Positions 1 through 9,348 of a stretch of 63,777 bases of DNA are shown here, piece after piece. Both the position numbers and the translations under genes were made by a program. The notes beneath the pieces were generated by a model. That model saw nothing but the letters and a program-made list of their open reading frames with translations. It was not told the origin of the DNA and ran no database searches. Location: assembly GCA_905339405.1 (NCBI GenBank), contig CAJPGC010000035.1, positions 1 to 63,777 of the forward strand, in the 5' to 3' direction. The DNA is from an uncultured bacterium (lineage in GTDB: Bacteria; Desulfobacterota; GWC2-55-46). Each line of letters starts with the position of its first letter. Within the stretch, counting starts at the first letter, position 1.

Positions 1-10
1 ATGTCGCATA

Positions 11-277
11 ATGGATATTATGTCAAATAGGCGAAGGAGGGAATGGATTCCCGTTATCTTTATGTTTTTATTATGGAATTTGGCAGTTACCCTTCCCCTG
101 GCGGGTGTCTTTTGCAGTTGGAAGGCCCTTTTATTCCGTTGCTTTCTAAGTGTGTCCTATTTCTTCCTGGCGCATTTTGTTGACTTGTCGGAGGAAATAA
201 AATATAAAATAAACAATCCTGTATACCTCGACCGGTTCTATCTCTTCTTTGACCTTCACGCGTACGCGTTTACCTAA
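11..277 (+). CDS. hypothetical small membrane protein, possibly 5'-truncated
   Basis: I do not recognise this 88-residue product. It has a basic N-terminus (run of Arg near residues 7-10) followed by two hydrophobic stretches at roughly 13-35 and 38-58, so a small inner-membrane protein is the simplest reading. The frame is open to the left edge of the window, so the true start could lie outside. Base composition is clearly more AT-rich than the genes that follow, which suggests either recent transfer or a spurious ORF. It runs in the same direction as the wzi-like gene, 21 bases upstream of it. Confidence 0.35.
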   Translation: MDIMSNRRRREWIPVIFMFLLWNLAVTLPLAGVFCSWKALLFRCFLSVSYFFLAHFVDLSEEIKYKINNPVYLDRFYLFFDLHAYAFT

Positions 278-298
278 ATCCCCTTATGGACTATTTTT

Positions 299-1780
299 AT
301 GACCCTATCCGGAAAATCGCTCAGGAATTCATGCTGGTTGGTCGTTTTTTTATTACTCTTTTCATCAGGGCCCGTGCTGGCCGCCTCGGCCCATGTCCCG
401 GTCGGCAGCTGGGTCTATCCGGCTCTTGAACGGCTCGAAGCTGAAGGCCTGCTTCCGACAGGCATCCTTGCGAACAGGCCCATAAGCCGCTCAGAAGCAG
501 CAAGGCTTCTAAAAGAGGCGGAATCAGGCCAGCCCTCGGCCGCCGCGTCCCGTCTGATCCAGAAGCTCAAGGCGAAGTTCGCCACTGACGAGTCCCTTTC
601 GTCAAACTACTTCAGGCCTTTTGAGGAGGCCAGGTTCAAGTACCTTTATTCAGATGGAACGCCTCATTTCCTTAACCTCAATAATAAGGGAGATTTCTTT
701 GACAACGGCTCTAACTTCCGGGCCGGGTTTGCATCTTCGGCAAGAACCCTTGGGTCGCTCGCCTTTTATCTCGACCCGGAGATACGCTACCCTGAAGGCT
801 TCGCGCCTGATTCTGAAGCCGAAGTTGTCCTCGTGGAAGGATACGGCGCGCTCGAGCTCTGGAACGTCGAGCTTACCGCAGGCAGGCAGAGCCTGTGGTG
901 GGGGCCGGGCTATCACGGCACCCTGCTCCTTACTGACAACGCGCGCCCTTTTGACCTCTTGAAGCTTACAAACCCGAAGCCTGTTGTCCTGCCCTGGATA
1001 TTAAGGTATATAGGCCCTGTGAAGCTTACCGCCTTTGCCACGAGGCTCGAGTGGGACAGGGACTTCGCGAACCCTTATCTGGCCGGCATCAGGCTTGACT
1101 TGAAGCCGCACCGGAACGTGAGCATCGGCATTGCAAGGGTGGCTATGTTCGGCGGGGCCGGGCGTCACGTAGACGCTGGAGTCGTCTGGGACGTAATTAC
1201 CGCCGGTAACGAGAACGTGGCCGGAGAGCCTGGAAACCAGCTCGCTTCCATCGACCTCAAGGTCGTATTGCCTTTCAAGATACAGAAAGTGGTAGTCTAC
1301 GGCGAGCTCGGCGGCGAGGACGAGGCTGGAAGCCTCCCCTCCAGGAACGCCTATATGGCCGGGGCTTACCTGCCGGGCTTCCTGGGTATAGACAGGCTTG
1401 ACCTGCGCGTCGAGTACGGCCAGACCTACATAGGCAAATACCCGGGCATGTGGTACAACCACCACGTATATACGACCGGCTATACCTTCGACGGCAGGAT
1501 AATAGGCCATCACATGGGGACGGACGCGAAGGACCTTTTCATATCGGCCGCATACGCGTCTGATTATGGCGACTTCGAAGTCCTTGTAGACATCGAATCG
1601 AGCGGCAGGAACGTGAAGGAGAAAAACAGGTCAACAGCCTTCAGATGGTCGGGCCATTTAAATGAAAAAACTGCGCTTACCTTTGGGTACTACTTCGATA
1701 GGCAGACGAATATAAACAATGTGGCCGGACAAGACGCCGACTCGCACAGCGTCATGGGAAGCATGAACTTTGAGTTCTAA
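299..1780 (+). CDS. capsule assembly Wzi-like outer membrane protein
   Basis: A 493-residue protein with a clear signal peptide (basic start, hydrophobic core around residues 13-25, Ala-rich cleavage region ending near residue 30). After it come alternating hydrophobic/aromatic segments typical of an outer-membrane beta-barrel, ending in Phe (...NFEF), a usual last-strand signature. The segment just after the signal peptide (SWVYPALERLEAEG) and the GRQSLWWGPGYHG stretch around residue 197 are features I associate with the Wzi/capsule assembly family, in which E. coli Wzi anchors group 1 capsule at the cell surface. Length is close to Wzi (about 480). No good ribosome binding site is visible before the ATG. 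A polysaccharide role is inferred and no capsule genes are adjacent, though a GDP-sugar gene lies at the far right edge. Confidence 0.75.
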   Translation: MTLSGKSLRNSCWLVVFLLLFSSGPVLAASAHVPVGSWVYPALERLEAEGLLPTGILANRPISRSEAARLLKEAESGQPSAAASRLIQKLKAKFATDESLSSNYFRPFEEARFKYLYSDGTPHFLNLNNKGDFFDNGSNFRAGFASSARTLGSLAFYLDPEIRYPEGFAPDSEAEVVLVEGYGALELWNVELTAGRQSLWWGPGYHGTLLLTDNARPFDLLKLTNPKPVVLPWILRYIGPVKLTAFATRLEWDRDFANPYLAGIRLDLKPHRNVSIGIARVAMFGGAGRHVDAGVVWDVITAGNENVAGEPGNQLASIDLKVVLPFKIQKVVVYGELGGEDEAGSLPSRNAYMAGAYLPGFLGIDRLDLRVEYGQTYIGKYPGMWYNHHVYTTGYTFDGRIIGHHMGTDAKDLFISAAYASDYGDFEVLVDIESSGRNVKEKNRSTAFRWSGHLNEKTALTFGYYFDRQTNINNVAGQDADSHSVMGSMNFEF

Positions 1781-1831
1781 ATCCAGTTCTTAACTATTTA
1801 CGACAACTTGTTGTATTTAAAGGTTTTTTAG

Positions 1832-2728
1832 CTACCCCCTCGGGTGCTTTTTCTTGTGGATATTTCTGAGCCTTTCGTTGGTTACATGAGTATATATCTG
1901 GGTCGTAGATATGTCGGCGTGGCCTAGCATCGCCTGGACTATACGGAGGTCCGCCCCGTGTTCCAGAAGGTGCGTTGCGAACGAGTGCCGCAGTATGTGT
2001 GGCTTGACCTTTTTTCTGTCTATTTTTGCGTCAAGCGCGTAATTCTTTATCAAGACCCAGAAGTTCTGCCTGGTCATCCCTCCCCCCCTGGCCGTTACGA
2101 AGAGCGTCTTCGAGGCCCTTTTCCCGAGGATGGCCGCCCTGCCTTCGTCCATGTACCTTTTAAGCCAGCTCATCGCGGCCTCTCCCAGCGGGACTATCCT
2201 CTCCTTTGAGCCCTTGCCGAATGCAGTAAGCCAGCCGCCCTGGAGGTTTATACCGTTGAGCTTGAGGTTTGTAAGTTCCGAAACCCGGAGGCCCGTGGCG
2301 TAAAGCGTCTCGAGCATGGCCCTGTCGCGAAGGCCCAGGGGGCTCGTGTCGTCAGGCGCGGTGATGAGAGTTTCGACCTCCTCGAAAGAAAGGAACTCCG
2401 GGAGCTTGCGCTGGACCCTGGGTATGTCGATGGAAGAGCACGGGGAGGCGGCTGCCTTCCCCTTTTTGAGGAGGAACCTGTAGAAGCCGCGGAGGCTTAT
2501 GAGGGCCCTTGTGTAGCTCCTGGCAGTGAGGCCCCTGTCCTTGAGGTGCTTGAGAAAGGCGCTTACGTCAGCCGGGGAGGCCGCTTCGAGTGCAGTTCCC
2601 TTTTTTTCAAGCCAGGCGGAGTATGAAACGAGGTCCCTTTTATACGAGTCCCGCGTGTTGAGGGAGAGCCCCTTTTCCACGACCACGTAATCAAGATACT
2701 CCCGTATGAGCCCCTCCGGCCCGTTCAT
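1832..2728 (-). CDS. xerD: site-specific tyrosine recombinase XerD
   Basis: A 298-residue tyrosine recombinase, the usual XerC/D length, with an N-terminal SAM-like core-binding domain (about 1-95) and a C-terminal catalytic domain. All catalytic residues are present at the E. coli XerD positions: Arg148 (TGLRVSEL), Lys172, His244 and Arg247 (HILRHSF), His270 (LGHADIS) and Tyr279. It resolves chromosome dimers at dif in partnership with a second Xer protein and FtsK. It is the last gene of the mutS-amiC-glnD-xerD run and overlaps the glnD stop by 4 bases, so it is probably translationally coupled. XerC cannot be fully excluded, but the residue numbering and absence of integrase features favour XerD. 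Confidence 0.9.
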   Translation of the reverse strand: MNGPEGLIREYLDYVVVEKGLSLNTRDSYKRDLVSYSAWLEKKGTALEAASPADVSAFLKHLKDRGLTARSYTRALISLRGFYRFLLKKGKAAASPCSSIDIPRVQRKLPEFLSFEEVETLITAPDDTSPLGLRDRAMLETLYATGLRVSELTNLKLNGINLQGGWLTAFGKGSKERIVPLGEAAMSWLKRYMDEGRAAILGKRASKTLFVTARGGGMTRQNFWVLIKNYALDAKIDRKKVKPHILRHSFATHLLEHGADLRIVQAMLGHADISTTQIYTHVTNERLRNIHKKKHPRG

Positions 2729-5385
2729 TTAGGCTTTTCAGGCGCCGGGCCGGAAAGCACCTTGTAGATGGTGTCTGCTATCTCGTTCAGCCGTTCGTTG
2801 TAGAATATCTTCTGGCCGAAGATGTCCTTTACGTAAAATATGTCGGCCGCCTCGTCGCCCTTTGTAGATATCTTCGCTATGTAGATATAGAGCCCGAGGT
2901 TCGAAAGCGTGCTCGTGATGTCGTAAAGAAGGCCTATCCTGTTCTGTGTGTGTATGTCCAGGACGGTATACGCGTCCGAGACCTCGTTGTCCACCTGCAC
3001 GGTCGTCCTCACGCGGGGCTTTGCCTTTGCGTCTAGTATCGACGGCTGCTTCCTCTTCCTGACTAACGTGTCGACCTTGACCTTCCCCGTGACTACGTCG
3101 GCGAGGTCGGCCTCCATCTTCTTGAGCTTCCCATCGTCGGTTATGTACTCGCCTGAGGGGCTGTTGACCTGAAGGATGTCGAGGGCCACCCCGTTCTTAA
3201 GCGTGTTTATCTGCGCCCCGAGTATGTTGACGCCGTTGGCGGCCATGACGCCGGTTATCATCGAAAAGAGCCCGTGCACGTCGTGCGTGCAGATGACTAT
3301 CTCAGTGTACTCCCTGAACGTGTCCTGGCGCACTCTCATCGAGTACGGCCCGTTGCCGAAATCTCTCAATATTTTTATGTGCTCGGAGATGTGGTCCGGG
3401 CTGTTCGACAGGAAATAGCGCATCGGGAGCAGGTTAAAGTATTCGTCCACCGTAAGAGCGTCCACGCCGTCGGGCTTCAGGAGCGTAATGACCCTCTCCT
3501 TTATCCTGCCGAGCTTCACGTCGGCTTCCTCGGCCTCGAACGTGCCGCGCTCGAGGACTGTTATGGCCTTGAAGTACAGCTCCTGGAAAAGCGCGCCCTT
3601 CCACTGGCTCCAGACGTCCGGGCCGACGGCGCGCACGTCCGCGAACGTCAAGAGGTAAAGGAGGTTCAGTCTTTCGATGTCCCCTATAGTCCGGGCGAAC
3701 TCGATAACGAGCTTGTCGTCATGCAGGTCCCTGTACTGGGCCGTGTTGGCAAGTAGGAGATGGTGTTTTACGACGAACTTTATGAGGTTCGTGTCGTCCT
3801 CCGAGATGTGTAGCCTCCTGCAAATCTCAGGGACCATTGCAGCGCCTTTTTCTGCGTGCCCCTTGCCGTGCGCCTTGCCAATGTCGTGGAAGAGGACGGA
3901 AAGATAGAGTATCTCCGGGTTCGGCATCTCCTCGAAGAGGTTAGAAAGGAGGGAGAAGTCGGCCTTGTACTGCCCCCGTAGCCTTTCGATCTCGCGGACC
4001 GCGAAGAGCGTATGCGCGTCGACCGTGTAAACGTGATACAGGTCGTGCTGGACCTTGCAGCTTATCTCCTCGAACTCCGGTATGTAGCTGTCAAGGAAAC
4101 GGAGCCGCGCCATCTCCGCTAGAGTCTTGTAAACGTTCTTTCCGCGGAGGATCTTGAAAAAGGAATCTGAAGCGTCCCGGGAGTTCCTGAAGCCCTCCCC
4201 CGCGTTCTCTATGTGCTCGAGTATCTGGTCCTTTGTGGCCTGGTCTATCTCCACGTCGAAGGCCTGCGAGTATTCGAAGGCCTTCATCGCGGCAACAGGG
4301 TCGTCTTTAATCGTGTCCTTCGATTTCGCTGAAAGCACGCCGCCGGATATGTGGAAGTTCCTGTCTACGCGGACCTTCTTGCCGGGCCAGAGGGATATTT
4401 TTTTCGCGTCCCTGTGGAGTGTCCTCGACATGATGAGGTTCGAGTAATAGTTGAGGTTCGAGGCGTTGCGGTAGTACCTCTGCATGAACGCCTCTACCGC
4501 GAGCGACTTTTCCGTGTTCTGGAATCCCAGAAGGGAAGCTATCCTTTCCTGGTGGTCGAAAGTCAGCTGGTCTGCCTTCCTGCCAGCTCCGAAATGGAGC
4601 TCGTTTCTGACCCAGAGTATGTAGTCAAGCGAGGCCTCGAGGGACCTCCTGTCAGCGGCGTTTATGAGGCCGAGTGAGAACGGCTCGAAGGTCTTGCCGT
4701 CCTTCGCCTTCAGGGCCCACATCGCCGTGTGCAGGTCCCTGAGGCCGCCCTCGCCTTCCTTTACGTTCGGCTCGAGTATGTAGACCGACCCTCCGAACCT
4801 GGCGTGTCTTTGGCGCGTCTCTTCTATTTTGTCGTTGATGAACGCCTGGGTGCGTGCCGTGTTGAAAAGCTGCTTTCTGATGTTCTTGTGGAGAGAGTCG
4901 TACAGCCCGGCGTCCCCGAATATGAAACGCACGTCCAGGAGGGCCGTCATGGTCTTGAGGTCGTCTTTCGCGAGCTGGACCGACTCTGCGACGGAACGAA
5001 TGGAGAAGCCCATGTCGAGGCCCGTGTCCCAGAGTATGTACAGGAGCTGCTGGGTGAGCTCCTCGATTCCTTTTGTTATGCGCCCCTTGTGAAGGAGCAT
5101 GAGGTCGATGTCCGAGCGGACATTGAGCTCGCCCCTGCCGTAGCCGCCGAGCGCCACTAGGGCCATGCTCTCTTCGCAGCCGAGCTCCTCTGACTTCAGT
5201 AGGAAAAGGGCCTTCAAGAGGTTGTCTATGAGCTCAGTGTAGGAGGTGCATATCTCGCGGCCCGTTGAGCCTGAAAGGTGTTTTGAGCGCAGCTCCGCTT
5301 CCTTCGAGGAAAGGATCTCCTTGACGAGCGGTGTTATCGGGCCGTCTGCTTTCTTAAAGGTGTCGAGTATCGCGTTATGCGGCAT
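2725..5385 (-). CDS. glnD: [protein-PII] uridylyltransferase / uridylyl-removing enzyme GlnD
   Basis: This 886-residue protein has the full GlnD architecture. The nucleotidyltransferase domain carries the GGYGRGELNVRSDIDL motif near residues 79-94, where the two Asp bind metal. A helical linker follows, then an HD domain (LFHDIGKAHGKGH, near residue 500), which removes UMP. Two C-terminal ACT domains (about 715-785 and 810-880) sense glutamine. It modifies PII signalling proteins and so controls glutamine synthetase and nitrogen regulation in the cytoplasm. It sits 5 bases downstream of amiC and overlaps xerD by 4 bases. No PII or glnA gene is in the window. Confidence 0.95.
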   Translation of the reverse strand: MPHNAILDTFKKADGPITPLVKEILSSKEAELRSKHLSGSTGREICTSYTELIDNLLKALFLLKSEELGCEESMALVALGGYGRGELNVRSDIDLMLLHKGRITKGIEELTQQLLYILWDTGLDMGFSIRSVAESVQLAKDDLKTMTALLDVRFIFGDAGLYDSLHKNIRKQLFNTARTQAFINDKIEETRQRHARFGGSVYILEPNVKEGEGGLRDLHTAMWALKAKDGKTFEPFSLGLINAADRRSLEASLDYILWVRNELHFGAGRKADQLTFDHQERIASLLGFQNTEKSLAVEAFMQRYYRNASNLNYYSNLIMSRTLHRDAKKISLWPGKKVRVDRNFHISGGVLSAKSKDTIKDDPVAAMKAFEYSQAFDVEIDQATKDQILEHIENAGEGFRNSRDASDSFFKILRGKNVYKTLAEMARLRFLDSYIPEFEEISCKVQHDLYHVYTVDAHTLFAVREIERLRGQYKADFSLLSNLFEEMPNPEILYLSVLFHDIGKAHGKGHAEKGAAMVPEICRRLHISEDDTNLIKFVVKHHLLLANTAQYRDLHDDKLVIEFARTIGDIERLNLLYLLTFADVRAVGPDVWSQWKGALFQELYFKAITVLERGTFEAEEADVKLGRIKERVITLLKPDGVDALTVDEYFNLLPMRYFLSNSPDHISEHIKILRDFGNGPYSMRVRQDTFREYTEIVICTHDVHGLFSMITGVMAANGVNILGAQINTLKNGVALDILQVNSPSGEYITDDGKLKKMEADLADVVTGKVKVDTLVRKRKQPSILDAKAKPRVRTTVQVDNEVSDAYTVLDIHTQNRIGLLYDITSTLSNLGLYIYIAKISTKGDEAADIFYVKDIFGQKIFYNERLNEIADTIYKVLSGPAPEKPK

Positions 5386-5390
5386 TATCG

Positions 5391-6629
5391 TCAGACCGAC
5401 CCGGTCCCGTTCATGTAATTCATTATTCCGGCCGCTATGCCTTCGACGACTTCGCTTAGGTACGCTTCGTCCTTCAGCCGCTCTTCCTCGTCGGGGTTGC
5501 TGATGAACGAGACCTCGACCAGGACAGCGGGCATCTTCGTGCCTACGAGGACGTAAAAGGGCGCGCCCTTGACGCCGTGGCTCCTTATGCGGTCGAACTT
5601 TTTCTTGAGGCCTGTGACGAGGTTGTCCTGGACAACGGCAGCGAGCCTGGCGGAGTCGTTCGTCTTGGCGGTCTTTATGAGGTCGTTGAGTATGAACTCG
5701 AGATCGCTTACTGACCTCGTCGAAGTGGCGTTCTCCCTGGCCGCTACCCTTCTGGCCTCTTCGTTGTTCGAAAGGCTCAGGATGTAGGTCTCAATGCCGG
5801 TGGCGGCCCTCCTGGGAGAGGCGTTTATGTGTATCGATACGAACAGGTCTGCGTCCCGGCTGTTTGCAATAGCGGTCCTCTCCTCGAGCGGGATGAATAC
5901 GTCGGTGTCCCTCGTGAGTATTATTTTGGCACCGGCGTCCTGCGTGAGCTTGTCCCTGAGCATCTTGCCGAGCTTCAGTGTTACGTCCTTTTCCTTGAGG
6001 CCGTTCTTCCCTATCGCGCCGGGGTCCTTGCCTCCGTGGCCGGGGTCAAGGACGATGGTTTTCACCTTGAGCCCGAGCTGCTGGATAAGGGAGGTGTCGG
6101 GTACTGCGGCAGATGCTGGCGACTGCCTTATCTGCGGAACTTCCTTGCCTGAGCTGTCGGTTACCGGCTGGGCGGGTAAGGCCGCGGGCTTTTTCTCCCC
6201 GGTCACGTCAATGACTATCCTGTAAGGGTCAGAAAGCGGGAAGACCTTGAAGTCCTCGATCGATTCGATGTCAAGCACCACGCGGACTGTGCCAGGGTCG
6301 AATTGCCCGGCGCGCGCGACCTTCAACAGTCCGTCGTTTATGGGTATCGCCTTTGCCAGCTTCGGTGAAAGTGCCGCGTCGGAGAGGTCAATGTACAGCC
6401 TTCTCCATTCCATGTTTATGAGAGGGTCTTTCTTCAATAGCCTGTGGCTGAACTCGGCCTTGCGGTTGAGCTCTATGACTATTCTCGTGTAGGTGGGGTT
6501 TGACCAGTGTTTTATGTTTGTGACGACGGCCTGCCTGGGCGCGGCGGCGCTGGCGGCCCCGGCGCTCATGAGAAAGAGGGCCAGGAACAATAACAGGAAA
6601 AAAGGCCTGGTTGGCGCGAGATGCTTCAA
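5391..6629 (-). CDS. amiC: N-acetylmuramoyl-L-alanine amidase, AmiC type (AMIN + Amidase_3)
   Basis: The 412-residue protein begins with a signal peptide (hydrophobic residues 10-28, Ala-rich cleavage site). An AMIN domain (about 35-145) binds peptidoglycan, and a zinc amidase domain (Amidase_3, about 190-405) follows. The latter shows LDPGHGGKDPGA (zinc His), FVSIHINAS (zinc His) and LVEVSFISNPDEE (catalytic Glu). It cuts the amide bond between N-acetylmuramic acid and the stem peptide in the periplasm, usually during cell separation. The start overlaps the mutS stop by 4 bases. The family name AmiC is by architecture; AmiA/B paralogues were not compared. Confidence 0.92.
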   Translation of the reverse strand: MKHLAPTRPFFLLLFLALFLMSAGAASAAAPRQAVVTNIKHWSNPTYTRIVIELNRKAEFSHRLLKKDPLINMEWRRLYIDLSDAALSPKLAKAIPINDGLLKVARAGQFDPGTVRVVLDIESIEDFKVFPLSDPYRIVIDVTGEKKPAALPAQPVTDSSGKEVPQIRQSPASAAVPDTSLIQQLGLKVKTIVLDPGHGGKDPGAIGKNGLKEKDVTLKLGKMLRDKLTQDAGAKIILTRDTDVFIPLEERTAIANSRDADLFVSIHINASPRRAATGIETYILSLSNNEEARRVAARENATSTRSVSDLEFILNDLIKTAKTNDSARLAAVVQDNLVTGLKKKFDRIRSHGVKGAPFYVLVGTKMPAVLVEVSFISNPDEEERLKDEAYLSEVVEGIAAGIMNYMNGTGSV

Positions 6630-9208
6630 TTCTTGAGGAGCTCCTTCATTTTATGCAGCGTGGTCAGGGCCTCAATGGGCGTCATCCTGTCGACGTCGAT
6701 GCTCTTGAGCTCGTCATGGACCGGGTCCATGTCCGCGCCAAGCAGGCTCAGCTGCGCGTTGTCTGCGGCTGCACGGCCGTCCCTGGCCGCAAGCCTGGGC
6801 ATTCCGGCCTCGTTGAGCTCGCCTGTTTCGAGGTTCCTCAAAATCTCCTTGGACCTGGAGATGACTTCACCGGGTATGCCGGCTAGCCTTGCGACCTGTA
6901 TGCCGTAGCTCCTGCTGCTTCCCCCCGGCAGGACCTTCCTCAGGAAGACAATCCTGTCTTCCCATTCCTTGACGGCCATATTATAATTTTTGACTCTTTC
7001 CTTTGTCAAGGAAAGCTCTGTGAGCTCGTGGTAATGGGTTGCGAAGAGCGTTTTCGCGCCGACCTTCTCGAGAATGTGCTCGACCACGGCCCAAGCAATG
7101 GAAAGCCCGTCGAAGGTCGACGTGCCCCTGCCTATCTCGTCGAGGATGACGAAACTTTTCGACGTGGCGTTGTTGAGGATGTTTGCCGTCTCGCTCATCT
7201 CTACCATGAAGGTCGACTGCCCCCTGGAAAGGTCGTCCGAGGCCCCGACCCTCGTGAATATCCTGTCGACCGCGCCGAAAGAGGCCTTTGCCGCGGGCAC
7301 GAATGAGCCTATCTGCGCCATGAGTACGATAAGAGCGTTCTGCCTCAGGTACGTCGATTTTCCGGCCATGTTGGGGCCGGTGAGTATGATGACCCTGTCG
7401 TCACCGAGTTTCAGGTCGTTTGAGACGAACTCCCTTGAACCGGCTTCCACAACAGGGTGCCTGCCTCCTTCTATCTCCAGCCCGTCTCCTTCGGTGACAC
7501 TTGGCCTCGTGTAATTGAGCTCCCTTGCGGCCGAGCTCAATGAGAGCAGGCAATCGAGCACCGCTATCGAGGCTGCCGTCCGCTGGACCCGGTGGCTGTG
7601 TGCCTTGAGAGCGTCTATGATACCGCCGAAGAGCATCGACTCTATCTTGAGGGCCTTCTCCTCTGCCCCGAGTATCTTCTCCTCCCACTCTTTGAGCTGC
7701 GGGGTTATGAACCGCTCGGCGTTGACGAGGGTCTGTTTTCTAATGTAGTCGGCAGGGGCGTTGGCGATGTTCGACTTCGTTATCTCGATGTAATAGCCGA
7801 ATACCCTGTTGTACCCGACTTTCAGCGTATTTATCCCGGTCCTTGCCCTCTCGGAGGACTCAAGTGCCGCTATCCAGTCCTTGCCGCCGGAGCCTATGCT
7901 TCTCAGCTCGTCGAGCTCGCTCGAGTAGCCAGCCCTTATGACGCCGCCGTCCTTGATTGAGATGGGCGGTGAGTCGGTAATGGCACTGCCAATGAGCTCT
8001 GCCGCCTCGCTTACTTCATCTATTTCTTCTTCCAGGGCGCGTATCATCCTTGAGCTCAGGAGCTTCAGGTAGTCTTTTATGATCGGGACCTTTTCAAGGG
8101 AGCTTTTGAGCGCCGAGAGGTCCCTGGGGTTTGCAGCCCCGAGGCTGACCCTGGCGATTAGCCGCTCCAGGTCGTAGACGTGAGAGAGAGCTTCCTCGAG
8201 GCTCGAGCAAAGCTCCCTTGCCTCGAGGAGCTCCTCGACGGCGTCCTGCCTGCCGGATATGGCGGAGACGTCCTTCAGAGGGTGGAGGAGCCACGACCTC
8301 AAAGCCCTCGCGCCCATGGAGGTCTTTGTCCTGTCGAGGACCGAAAGGAGAGTGCCGTCTTTTCCGCCGTCGCGGAGGTTATGCGCTATCTCCAGGTTCC
8401 TCCTCGTCGAGGAATCGAGGATGAGGTAGTCTCCGGTGAAGTAGGGCTGGAGCTTCCTTACATGAAGGAGGTCCGTCTTCTGGTTGTCGCGTATGTACCC
8501 GAGGAGCGCTCCCGCCGCCCTCACCGGCTCGTCAAGCCCGGAGCAGCCGAAGCCGTCGAGCGTTTTCGTGCCGAAGTGCTTGTTGAGCCTCGCGCCGGCT
8601 TCCGGCAGGTCGAAGTCGTATTTGCCGAGCGGTGTAATCTTTCTTACAGGAAGGCCTGAGAGGCTTTCGTCCTCTTCCTGCCCTGATTCGACAAGAAGCT
8701 CCAGCGGGCGCAGGCGCCTTACCTCTTCGAGGGCCGATTGAAGGTCATTGAGCCCCGTCAGAGCGAACTCGCCGGTCGAGACGTCCATGTAGGAAAAACC
8801 GCACGAGGTTTTTGAGGCGCACAGGGAGGCGATGAAGTTGTTTGCCTTCGGGTCGAGGAGCTCGTCCTCGAGCGCTATGCCCGGCGTGATGACCTTCGTG
8901 ACCGCCCTCTCGACTATGCCCTTTGCCTCGGAGGGGTCTGTCATCTGCTCGCAGACAGCTACCTTGTGCCCTTCCCTCACGAGCTTCGCGATATACCCGG
9001 CGGCCGCGTGATAGGGAACGCCGCACATGGGCACCTCTCGCTCGCGGTCGCGCGAAGTGAGGGCAATGCCGAGAAGGCGCGAGGCCACTTTAGCGTCCTC
9101 GAAGAACATCTCGTAGAAGTCGCCCATCCTGAAAAATAAAATAGAGTCCGGGTTTTGCGCCTTGATTTCGAGGTACTGGCGCATCGCGGGGGTCAGAGAG
9201 CTTTTCAT
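6626..9208 (-). CDS. mutS: DNA mismatch repair protein MutS
   Basis: An 860-residue MutS of usual length. The N-terminal mismatch-recognition domain has the Phe-x-Glu wedge within FFRMGDFYEMFF (residues 25-36). Connector, core/lever and clamp domains follow. The ABC-type ATPase has the Walker A motif TGPNMAGKSTYLRQ (about 610-623), Walker B VILDEIGRGTSTFDG and the FATHYHEL signature. A short C-terminal tail ends in a helical region resembling the tetramer/dimer tail. First gene of the mutS-amiC-glnD-xerD run. The 140-base gap upstream holds no promoter I can call with confidence. Confidence 0.97.
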   Translation of the reverse strand: MKSSLTPAMRQYLEIKAQNPDSILFFRMGDFYEMFFEDAKVASRLLGIALTSRDREREVPMCGVPYHAAAGYIAKLVREGHKVAVCEQMTDPSEAKGIVERAVTKVITPGIALEDELLDPKANNFIASLCASKTSCGFSYMDVSTGEFALTGLNDLQSALEEVRRLRPLELLVESGQEEDESLSGLPVRKITPLGKYDFDLPEAGARLNKHFGTKTLDGFGCSGLDEPVRAAGALLGYIRDNQKTDLLHVRKLQPYFTGDYLILDSSTRRNLEIAHNLRDGGKDGTLLSVLDRTKTSMGARALRSWLLHPLKDVSAISGRQDAVEELLEARELCSSLEEALSHVYDLERLIARVSLGAANPRDLSALKSSLEKVPIIKDYLKLLSSRMIRALEEEIDEVSEAAELIGSAITDSPPISIKDGGVIRAGYSSELDELRSIGSGGKDWIAALESSERARTGINTLKVGYNRVFGYYIEITKSNIANAPADYIRKQTLVNAERFITPQLKEWEEKILGAEEKALKIESMLFGGIIDALKAHSHRVQRTAASIAVLDCLLSLSSAARELNYTRPSVTEGDGLEIEGGRHPVVEAGSREFVSNDLKLGDDRVIILTGPNMAGKSTYLRQNALIVLMAQIGSFVPAAKASFGAVDRIFTRVGASDDLSRGQSTFMVEMSETANILNNATSKSFVILDEIGRGTSTFDGLSIAWAVVEHILEKVGAKTLFATHYHELTELSLTKERVKNYNMAVKEWEDRIVFLRKVLPGGSSRSYGIQVARLAGIPGEVISRSKEILRNLETGELNEAGMPRLAARDGRAAADNAQLSLLGADMDPVHDELKSIDVDRMTPIEALTTLHKMKELLKN

Positions 9209-9348
9209 CAGTTTACTTCCCGGGGTATTCGGCAGGCTGCCTCAAGCTCCCCATCTGCGTTTGTTGTTTCGTATCTTTTAATTCGACGTACAAAAGTACG
9301 CCTCATTTCTGTTTCCGACTGCTGTGGGAATTCAAACAGAGTGAAATA

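Noticed and set aside
1800-1830. ACAAC-TT-GTTGT and a T-run between the convergent wzi-like and xerD genes
   Set aside because: Stem too short and loop too small to call a terminator, though the T-run is suggestive for the plus strand.
9287-9300. CGTAC-AAAA-GTACG hairpin between GH57 and mutS
   Set aside because: Five pairs only and no U-run on the relevant strand.
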